A stretch of DNA of 21,727 nucleotides, taken from positions 1 to 21,727 of the forward strand of contig JAANSK020265827.1 in assembly GCA_011763485.2 (NCBI GenBank), in the 5' to 3' direction. Both the position numbers and the translations under genes were made by a program. Below are positions 1-9,700 of the stretch, piece after piece (positions within the stretch are counted from its first letter, which is position 1; every line of letters begins with the position of its first letter). Source of the stretch: Isoetes engelmannii. Its lineage: Eukaryota; Streptophyta; Lycopodiopsida; Isoetales; Isoetaceae. The notes below the pieces were generated by a model. That model ran no database searches. It had not been told where the DNA came from and worked only from the letters and a program-made list of their open reading frames with translations.

Positions 1-536
1 CATCCACTTGCTTCCAAGATATTGCTGCTGTCTCAATCTGCAAACTAATGGCATGTCTCCATTTCCATGCACATCCAACAGCTTGGAACCTTGAACATCT
101 TCCTGTCGGAGAAGCATTTCTACATATCTTACCTCAAGATTGTTTCTCCAAAGATTGTTTCTCCAGCAATCCTCCAATCTAGGAATGGGCGTAGATCTGG
201 AAACATCGCAATCCTTCAATTATAGGTCTTACCCAAGAATTGTCTTCAACAGAGAAGAACAATCCCCCTCTCCAGGAATGGCTTAGACCTTGCTCCAGAA
301 CAACGCTTTCATCAAGAAAGAGCTCCAATGGCACTCTTTCGTCACTGCACCAACGTCCTCAAATATTTTGACGGGAACTTTTCTTATCACAAACAAGATG
401 TCGCCTTAGTTGTGACCAACACGACCAACACCAATACACAGTTCCCGTTATCAACTAAATTGGCCTCATCCGTCAAAAACTAGACCAACGATGGACAACC
501 CAACAGTCCGGCAATCCTGCCTGGCCAACTCCAAAA

Positions 537-633
537 CCGGCACTCCTCAAAACCGGCACTCCTCAGATTCCCCAACGGTACTTCTGATTCAAAACTGGCA
601 CTCCTCAGGTTCCCCAACGGTAGTTCTGATTCA
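537..633. repeat. 42-bp tandem repeat in the copia leader
   Basis: Two and a third imperfect units start at 537, 553 and 595. Each begins with C(C/T)GGCACTCCTCA; the full units continue with (A/G)TTCCCCAACGGTA(C/G)TTCTGATTCA. The period is about 42 bp. No coding role is seen. Confidence 0.75.
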
Positions 634-871
634 CAGCAGATTAACCCTGCTAACATGCATGCAATCCTGCATGCATGTGACATGCAAATAGCTAACACTG
701 ACCAGGCAATCCTGCCACAATCAGTCACGACCCCAACAAAGATAATCCTGTCTTTAAACTTGCAGTTTCATGCCTTGTGTTGCAGCACTCCTGCTCGCAT
801 CACAAAAAAAGAGCCGACCAAGGCAATCTTGTCGAAATCGGGATCTCAGCATCCACCACTCTGCCTAGAAA

Positions 872-884
872 GGCTCTGATACCA
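872..884 (-). other. Primer-binding site (tRNA-iMet) of copia element
   Basis: On the minus strand the sequence reads TGGTATCAGAGCC, the standard plant Ty1/copia primer-binding site complementary to the 3' end of initiator methionine tRNA. It directly follows an LTR end in CA (...CTTATCA). This fixes the element's orientation as minus and marks 885 as the inner LTR boundary. Confidence 0.9.
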
Positions 885-1127
885 TGATAAGAATCGTGAA
901 AGCATACCCAAGAAGCTAGCGCAGAGGACAAGATACACAAAGCTGAGATACATTTGCATTGATCAAGAAGCTACTTATACATGAGCCCAACATCTCTATT
1001 CTAACAAACTAACAAACTCTTTGGCTTGTGATACATGTATGATGACACTTGTCACCCATCTAATACCTAGCTAACCATTAACGCTTTAGTTTACTAACTC
1101 CAACACAAGATTCAACCAGTGTCAACA
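885..1127 (-). repeat. 5' LTR of copia element
   Basis: The inner end is fixed by the adjacent primer-binding site. The outer end is a TG dinucleotide on the minus strand, either TGTTGGAG (LTR = 885-1105) or TGTTGACA (LTR = 885-1127); I cannot choose without the partner LTR or a target-site duplication. A TATA-like TGTATAAGTAG lies on the minus strand at about 971-984, as expected for the LTR promoter. At 221-243 bp the LTR is of normal length for the family. Confidence 0.75.
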
Positions 1128-1924
1128 CCCCCTCTATACATCCAAATCATAACTCCCCATTGACAGCCAAAAAAACTCTTATGCACTATTGAGAATTAAA
1201 GAGGATTTAACGAGGAGCAGACTGTTAGGTTTATGCCGCTCTTCCCCAAGCACAAGAGGTGCAGATATCACACGGTATCAATCCATAGAACACCGTCATA
1301 AAATAAGAGTAACTCAACTCCTAAACCACTTTAATTATAGATCTTCATTGATTTGGGCTTCGAGTTACAAAGGTGGTCCTTGGACTCTAGGATGGCAGGA
1401 AGATAGGAAGTATCAACCCACCTTGGGCTCTAGAATGGATCTCAGGAAGATCCAAAGTATCAATCCACCTGGAATGAGTATCTAATTATCTGCTCAACCT
1501 ACCTAACCCTTGGTTAATTCCCTCTCCTAATGGTGTCTCCATTTATTATTGTGCAAGTTTTGCTAAAACCTTTGAATGCCCATGTTCTACTCTCGACACA
1601 TAATCATGTCCATAATAATATACATATTCCTCAATGTGGCTCAGATTAGATTGTCACCTTGAAATTTAAAAATTGTGTAAATTGACACCCCAAACTAGAA
1701 ATGTGTGAAACACCAAACATTATACACACAAATAAAATAGTAAGGTGTACCCACAAATATAAGGTGTCACAACTATACTACTACAATAGCTGACCTTACA
1801 ATAGTAAGAAAAGGTTCAGAAATGGAAGTGTAAAGCTTCTACAAGTGAAAATTTGGTGGATGTACTACAAATGGCCGTGTAAAATGTAGGAGAAAATACT
1901 CAGCTATTAAATCAAATTAAAACT
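1128..1924. other. Intergenic region / CFAP61 3' flank
   Basis: No gene is supported here. A degenerate direct repeat of about 46 bp lies at 1381-1472 (GGACTCTAGGATGG... and GGCTCTAGAATGG..., both ending in a TATCAA(C/T)CCACCT-like string). On the minus strand an AATAAA hexamer at 1542-1547 is a possible but distant poly(A) signal for CFAP61, whose stop codon is at 1925-1927. A 98-codon open frame at 1189-1485 on the plus strand has repeat-like content and no recognisable domain. Confidence 0.5.
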
Positions 1925-2657
1925 TTATGTATACTTTAATGACAACATAACTGGCAAGCTGTTTTCTATGAGCTGCATTAAATTCTCAGCTACCATTTTT
2001 AACTCTCCGTGCTCCTTAAATTTTGTAATTTCTAAGGAGACCAGCATGGGTAGTACAGTCTCAATCTTACAAATCAGATCTTCAGCAGTTTTCAAGACAC
2101 CAGGCGAGGAGAACTTTTCTAGTTTCCATGAAATTAACACTGGTAATGTCTTCTCAAGCTGATTGACCAACTCTTCAGTTATATTTCTTACTGTAATGTT
2201 TCTAAGTGCTACTGGATCAACCACAACATTGAAAGCCATTAAAACTGGCAATTTTCCCTCAATCTGCTGAACCAAGTCCTGAAGACCATCAGCTGTCAGG
2301 GCCTTGTCTCTTATAATCTCAAGCATCCTAATTGTTGTTGCTACTACATCCTTTACTTCATCTGATGGAGGATCGTCATCTTCTACCACTTCTTTTATTT
2401 TGGGTGGCAGGTTGTAACCGGGAAAGTCGGATCTCTTTTCTAAGAGAAATTCTAAAAGTTTGCTTTGCACTGGTGACTGAATCTCTGTTTTGATAGTTGA
2501 TTCGGATAATGCCTTGTGCCTTCTAACATCCATAATTAATGCACATATTTGATGATAGAGGCCACTGAATTTGTCGTGAAGCAAAAGGGAAGACCAAGGT
2601 TGTGATAGAAATGCCAAAACGTCCTCGTTATTTCCCTCGTTATTGCCTTCAACAGAC
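1925..2657 (-). CDS. CFAP61: CFAP61 last exon with repeated C-terminal extension
   Basis: The acceptor is TTCTATTTACAG; the exon completes a split Trp codon and runs 243 residues to TAA at 1925-1927. The first half matches the animal C-terminus (LAFLSQPWSSLLLHDKFSGL, then SKLLEFLLEKRSDFPGYNLP). Human CFAP61 ends about there. Here an acidic stretch (VVEDDDPPSDEVKDVV) leads into about 120 more residues with four related blocks spaced about 33 residues apart: QIEGKLPVL, QLEKTLPVL, KIETVLPML and LIENSLPVM, each preceded by a Leu-rich helix-like stretch. I know of no named domain for this; a helical repeat used for binding is inference. Confidence 0.93.
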
Positions 2658-5600
2658 CTGTAAATAGAAATAACGAGCTTCTTTAATGGATTACAGAGCC
2701 TACAAAGCATGAAAGATGGTATACCATTTTGTAATGCTGTTTAGAAGTGAGAGATGAAGACCAACGAATCTTGATAGTTTCCAAGGCTCTGTTTTATGTT
2801 TTCCAATATATAGCACCCTAGCTACTTGCTTTGTCTCCAGTACGTCCAACCTGATGTAGGAATTCTCCGTTCTTTTGATCAAATGATCAACATCATCCAA
2901 GTCTCTTGAACAGTAGCTAGGAATCACAATATTGATGAGTTGTAAATTGCCAGGAAGGCATCCTCCGATGCCTTTTGGATGTATTAAAACAGGCACAGAC
3001 GAAACATACAGCTTATGAGAGGTTTCCGGCTGAATTACAGATGCAATGTGTTCAATACCTGGCCATAGCTTTTCTTCACCAGGAATATAGTTTCTGAATC
3101 TCGAAATAAATGAATCAGCCATTGTTTCCCCAATTTCACTGCAATTATACGTCTCCAGCTTGGGTATGTTTGCACATCTTCGACTGAATTTACAGAGACT
3201 GCCACCAGCATATATTGATGGATCATTGGATTGAAAATTCCCATCCACTATCACTCGTCCATCAAATATGATACCCTCCTGCAAAACCAGCTTATTTGAT
3301 TAAGTTGACCATATAACATGTAGATGGAAAGGAAATGAGAGAAATAACCTTTTTCATTGCATGAAAGAGGGAGACGTCCACATGTTTCTCATTGCAGGTA
3401 ATGAGAAATGCATATGGAACATGAACTTTCCTCGGGGTAGAATCTTCCATTGTGTCTGTAGAATGAACTTCTTCAAAAATAAGATAGTTAGGAAGGTTCC
3501 CAGTCTCATCGATATTTACGCCTACCAGATTGAGACAAGGCCTTATTTCTATCCCGCATCTCGTTAAGCCTTTCATAATGATCTTAGTGGTAATCTTGTC
3601 CCCAAAGCAAGGAGTCTGAAATATCTCTTGTGTAGGGTGAACAAGCAATATTTCTGAGCTTTTGAAGCCTTGTGATAGTAGTAACTGAATTACAAAAAGC
3701 GCCTCTAGTGATGAACCATAAACTACAAAGTATTCCTCTCTTGATAGACTTCGAGCCCTCTCCATTTCTTCCAAAACATCCTGCATATGTACAAGCAGCT
3801 CCTCTGCTCTCATAACCGTTCGTATAGAATCAAGACTAAGCTTAGGTATTGTCTGATCCTGTAGCCCGGTACAAAGGACAAGATAATCGTACGGAATAAC
3901 CTGACCATCATCCAAGGTAATATTTCTTAAATCTCTATTTATATCAACAAGTCGAGCGGCAACTACATGTACTTCACAATCCAGACCCAATTTGTGGAAA
4001 GACCATGCAGGCCCAAGTTCAAGATCAAGAAAAGGAACGAGTGGTGATGACAGTGTTAAAAATCCAAATGGACTAATCAAAGTGAGATTTGTGAAGTCTA
4101 ATTGTGGAAACATGAGCAGCTTACGAAGAAATGCTTGTGCCGTGTGTGAAGCACCAATAACTACAACTCTGCTATTGACTTGTATCTTGTGCCTACAGGT
4201 AAGTCTATGTGTTGTTGCATAAAGCGAACATTCATATCCAAAATGTCTGCCAAGCCCATTTGCTTCAATCACTTTAGGAAAACATTCAGTTGGCTTTTCC
4301 CATTGCTCTGGATTAAGCATATGGGCATGCTGTCTTCCTGGAACTAGAACTAAATCTTCTATTACATCTGGAAGTTGTTGGTTGGGGAATATTGGGTAGT
4401 AAAGCATACTTTTTCCTGTCTGACGCATTATTTCCCTTAAAAATAATCGTCTTCTATTGGAAAGAGTAGGGACCAATGCATAAAACATAATGGCAGCATG
4501 TTTTTCAGGTGGGTAATGCTTCATTTTGGCAATTCCATTCAGATCAAAATGACTTTCAAGCATCTCCAATGGGACATTTTCTTGTAGTAAAGCAAAACCC
4601 ACAATCTCAGTGAACAACTCAGCAACGAAAGGTAGACCTGCAAGTATAAATATTAGCACATGGCTATCAAAAGCAGATCATATACAGATAATGATTATAT
4701 CCAGAATAAACTAAGTGAATGAGTACTCACATCCTTTTCTTGGATGATTAATCGACTCCAGAATAGCTTTACTATCAACAAACCCTTCAAGCAGGCTATC
4801 GACTTCATGTGCATCTGCTGAATTACAAATCCTGACCTCAAACCCCTGATATAGTGTGGAAAACATTACTATTAAACTCTAAGAATTGGTTTATAAAAAA
4901 ATCATCAATGACTTTCTCTCCTCAGTTAGAAAGGATAACTCTAAAAATTGAGTCATAAAAATTCATCAACAGTTTTACCCCCTAGGCTAGAAACAGTAGG
5001 GATAACTCCTGCAAATTTCTCTCTAAATTGCTACCTGTGTCACTTCTTTGCCCTGTTTTTGGGCAATGCCCTCTAGGTTTTAATAGTTAGATACAATATA
5101 TGTGACGAAAACTCACTTTAGGACATTGTGAAGAACATTTCCAACGTTTGCTAATAATGGCCGCTTTTCTATATAAACTCACTTTAGGACATTGTGAAAC
5201 CTTTCTACCCTTTGGTAATAATGGTGGTCTTCCTTATATGAGGACCTTTATATAATCAAAATGCCCACATAATGCTAGAAAGCCATTCCATGATCTCATA
5301 ATGTTCCGTGAGACAGATTTTGCATTTTGCTTCTTTTTGTTCAGCCATTCCATCTCTCTTGAGAGAAATAATCTCTCTTCAAACATTCACATAGAACTTA
5401 TCAGTCTGGATAAGCCCACAAAACGCGTTTCAAAAATCTATGCGGTATTAATAAGCCAAGACAACTTACAGCGGAGAGAGAGCCGCGATGAAGAAGATAA
5501 AGACATAGATCAGAAGCATTATGATAGGCTGCTGCTTTTCCATCTGCATGCCTGGAAGGGACACGTATAAACAACTGTAGAAGTGGAGGAAGCTTGCAAA

Positions 5601-6745
5601 CATATGGATACCCCACCAAACAATAGTCCTCGTTCTTACTCTGCATATCAAATTGCAAACGTTGTTAATCAGAAAAAACTTTCTTAGAACTATGTACCTT
5701 TAGAATATGTAACCTTGAATTGTTGCTAATGGAAAAACTCGAAATCTCAATTTCTGTTTAGGCCGATTAAGAGCAAATCATTTCTTCCATGTATTTCTCT
5801 GGACACCTGTTCATCTATTCAAATGTGCCTTTACACCATTACTATTGTGTATATAATGGAAAATGTTGTGTATATGTATTGGCAAGAATATTGTATCATC
5901 TTTTGCCGATGTGGTACCACAATTTCATCATCCTTCATGCTGAATCAACACAACCGTAAGTGGGTGGTGACATTTTTCTTTTCTTTTTTTGAAGAGAGGG
6001 ATGGTGGTGACATTGTCACAACCATCCCAACATGTCAATCACATATAATTGCAGCAACCAGCATAAGGTAATATGGAAGAATCCAGATGAAGAGAAGAAG
6101 AGTTCTGACCATTATCTTTAGCAAATTTTGATGGTCAATTTATGCTTCATGAGCTCATGAAGCATTTAAATCAATGTCAATGTGCTCAATTCACTTGCGG
6201 ACTTGGAAAACTCTCAGGACTCTATATCATTATTTCCCTATGAATATAAGGTTATATAAGGTTCATCCTCTATTTGCATCTTTCCTTGCATTCAACGTTG
6301 GTTGGGATGAGGAATGACTGCTCCAATAGCTACCAATCATAGTCCATGTTTTCCGCAACACTCATGCAGTGATGATGATTTTTATCCACTGACATCAATC
6401 AAGAGTTCTTGCATTACGATTACCACATACAAGCATCAAAAAATTGCCAGTACTGTACTTAACACCATATTGTGACAAGGCAGAGATCGAGGACAAAAAT
6501 CATGCGTTCCTGCAATATTCGGCCTGCACCATATTGTGACAAGGCAGAGATCGAGGACAAAAATCATGTGTTCCTGCAATATTCGGCCTATCAGGCTCCA
6601 AATTTTTCTATGTTGTTGGAAATGGATCCGAACATTCTATGTAAATACATTAAAGAAATCGAAAAAATCCGAAGCTTGGCAAAGCCATGACATATAGGTA
6701 CAAAGCTTGCCTAATGCCCTTTTGGGCCCAAAATAGGCATTGATA

Positions 6746-6795
<50 letters not shown>

Positions 6796-9700
6796 CCCAT
6801 CTCATTGAAATTCAAGGTGGAAAACAGTTTTGCAATAAGACCTTGAATGCTGTAGACACAAACTCCATGCTCTGATTCTCAAACTCCTCCTCAATGCAGA
6901 ACATGATGATTTGGAAGGCATTAATGATCTTTTTTTGTTTCTCAGGTGCTTTTTGGGGCTCTCTATCAAAACCAACAACGCCTTGGTTTTCTATTAAAGC
7001 GAAAAGGAGATGTTATATGCAATTATATCTGTTGACAATATACAACTTCAAACATGTCATAAGTTAGAATCTTTACCATCATGCATGACTATCTGCGTTT
7101 CAAGCAGCACATTTATAGGCATGCTTCCAGGATCTGAACTGGTCAGTTCACTTGCTAAGGTAATTATGGATGGTCGGGCACCTTCAGCAGGACTAACAAC
7201 ATGGTTATTGTTAAAAGCACTGCTAGGACAAACTTGAGTGGCACTCTCATCCTGATGGAGCAAATATGATTATATAAAAAAAACTTTCAAAGACTACATG
7301 CTCTAAAATTGATCAATTTTATGTGACTAAATAGGCATTAAGCTGATATTATCATCAAAATATGATTATGCTAGTGACTCTGAGTCAGAGCCATTATATC
7401 ACAGAGGATGAAGCCAGTTGGGGTATAAATCCACCTTATAATGTGTTAATGGAACAATCTGGAGCTTACATGTATTGTTAATTGAGCATAAGAGGTGAGA
7501 TCAAAATAATACTGAAACTCCTGTTGAACATCTGTTGTTGTTGCCATCATCCCAACCAAGACATTATCAGCCTGGCAAAATAATTAATCAGTTAAAGAAT
7601 GTTGATGGTGCTCCAACACCACTCTAAAGAACATTAAGCATTCAGAAAAGGTCAATGACGAGACGTAGAGCCACCAATATCAGAGACTTCAAGACCTTTG
7701 TAAGGAAAGAAGTGAAGGCTTAACAGGATACTCATCCTCCTTTTTGTTCGTTCTTTATCGGCCACCATTCCCATAAATACAATGTACTAGGTTGTGATAA
7801 TTTAGCACTCCTATTTCTTGGATACTATCCCATTATCCCTGTCCTGTCCTTGACCAAATCTTTAGCTAACCAAAATAATAATGCATAAACATAATATGAA
7901 CCCTCATCCTTCATCACAGTTTGTGAGCACTACTTTTATTGTTGACATTACTGCAGGACTTCCATCAAATCCTTCATCCATCTACAAAAGAGGGCGATAT
8001 CCTTGATTGCAGGAAGCCAGGGGCCATTGTCATAAGAATAACTGTTTTCAATAAAACTGTATGGCATGTGATTCAGTTCAGCCTTTAATATGACTGGTGG
8101 CATCAAATACCTATTCAGAAAGACATGACTAACTTAGACGACAAATACTGAAAAACTACCAAGGCCATTACAATCAATTAGCGATTATGCCACTGTGCTG
8201 AGAAGTCTGCAATGCATCATCAGTCAGAATTTGTCTTGGGAACAGCAGAAGAGTTATACCTCTGCCACATATACAGTGTTTTTATCATCTTGAGCGGCAA
8301 TAAGACGAGCCACCGCATAAGGTTTTGCTGGTGTTGCTGAAGTGGGGACCTGTGCCAGCGGTAACCCTCTAGTTATGGCACGCTCAATTACGGGAACCAA
8401 ATCATCATAATCTTCTTGTTTTGCCCTCCTGATCTTTAACAAAGGAATAACTGTACTGGAACATCATTATCAAGCAAGGTCAGGATGTTTGTTAATCAGT
8501 CCAAGGGAGGAACAATCTGTATATGTCTCTCTTTGCATTATATTTTTTAATACTGGTACTCATTATAACACGAGGTTAGAATCGAAATGAGTTTTTCCTT
8601 ACAAACATACAAGAGTAGATACTCGAATGAACATATAAGATGGGAGAACTGGAAATAGCAATAGGAGAGCCTTGTGAATGAAAAGCGGACAACTCACTCT
8701 AACTATGGCCGTCTATAATGAGCTATAAGATGACATGGCCTAATGTGAGTCACTCGTCTACTATCATATGTTATACCAGGTTAGTTATAACTTACTAACA
8801 CTCCTTGTAAAAGTAAACTATAGCTAAAACTGATATTTACACCTATCCCTTTAGCTTTCATGATTTGATGCCAATATTGTCTTCATTTCTCTGAATTCGG
8901 CACCTGTTAGAGCCTTGATGAAGCCATCTGCTACCTGTGTACCTAGGATCTGTTCTCAATCTGCTCTTTCACAAAACAGACTTGAGTATTGAGATGCTTC
9001 ATGCTAGGAAGCACATCTCACCTTAGCCAGATCAAATGATTCTGAGTTGTCACAAAGCAGCTGAATTGAATACATTGTAAATCCTGGAGTAAATGCTTTA
9101 ACCACGGTATACTGTGCATAATGCTTCCAACCCGGCCTCAGTATAACTCAGCTTTATAATAGATTATTCCTTAGATACCTAGTGAGAATACTAGTGCCAG
9201 TTCTGGAAACATATCGAGTGGTAAACCCTTATAATCAAGTACAATATACTTGATTGTTCTCAAATAATATGCTTTAATAGAGTCCATAGACTTAAATGAT
9301 CTTCATGCCAAACTCACAGAAGATAGATGCTTATTGAGGAATTTAGTAATTTACTGGTGCAAGTTGGCCATACTCATTCATAACATTTTTAGGCAAAGAC
9401 TTTGGACAACCAATATACATCTGCCAATCCAATTGAATTCATCCTATATACAACTCAAATAAAGAGCCACCCCTGCCAAAGCTCGCAACCTTCTTGTAAA
9501 AGCTACAACAGCCTCTGCATGTTCCTAAGGAAATTATTAATGAGCCCTTAAAGTAGATTTACGTCTAATCCTAGAAGGTGGCTCCAGGAGGTTATATTTT
9601 CTGTTTCTGACCTATAGCAATCTCTATTTGTAAACTCAATTATGAAAAACTTATAATGCAGAAATTATCTATAGAAAATTTTGATTTTTAACCTGCGCAT

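Larger units (their letters stand above)
1..884 (-). mobile_element. Ty1/copia element, internal leader (partial)
   Basis: This is the internal region next to the 5' LTR of an LTR retrotransposon that reads leftward and leaves the window. It is assigned from the primer-binding site at 872-884. I find no recognisable gag protein in it. On the minus strand a frame is open from about 220 to the left edge (it includes EMLLRQEDVQGSKLLDVHGN) but matches nothing I know, and it contains a 15-bp direct duplication near 138-167. The absence of gag within 870 bp of the primer site suggests a long leader, a non-autonomous element (LARD-like) or heavy decay. The tract also holds a short tandem repeat and recurrent CAATCCTGC-like words, described separately. 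Confidence 0.6.
6464..6792 (+). mobile_element. LINE-like non-LTR retrotransposon 3' remnant
   Basis: A plus-strand frame reads PYCDKAEIEDKNHVFLQYSA then YQAPNFSMLLEMD and ends KEIEKIRSLAKP-stop at 6688-6690. The Cys...Cx..EDxxH-F-L pattern is like the zinc-knuckle end of LINE reverse-transcriptase proteins (typically C..C...IED..HF...C..Y), with some cysteines lost. It is followed within 60 bp by (TTA)15, the sort of simple-repeat tail LINEs carry. The piece is 5'-truncated, and its first 64 bp are duplicated in tandem. I see no convincing target-site duplication. Orientation is opposite to the host gene. Confidence 0.5.
5641..6841. other. 1.2-kb CFAP61 intron hosting a LINE-like tail
   Basis: The intron between the exons at 6842 and 5640. 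5641-6440 is AT-rich with no feature I can support; short open frames there look random. The right-hand part, from about 6464 to 6792, holds the LINE-like remnant described separately. Confidence 0.6.

Noticed and set aside
1189-1485. 98-codon plus-strand open frame between the LTR and CFAP61
   Set aside because: It spans a degenerate 46-bp repeat and has no recognisable domain, so it is left as intergenic sequence.
3361-4222. Plus-strand open frames opposite the large CFAP61 exon
   Set aside because: They are antisense to an exon with a secure family match and have no domain of their own.
3349-4637. A stand-alone thioredoxin-reductase-like or NADH-oxidase-like enzyme
   Set aside because: The flanking exons and conserved non-oxidoreductase segments match CFAP61 throughout, and the glycine motifs are degenerate.
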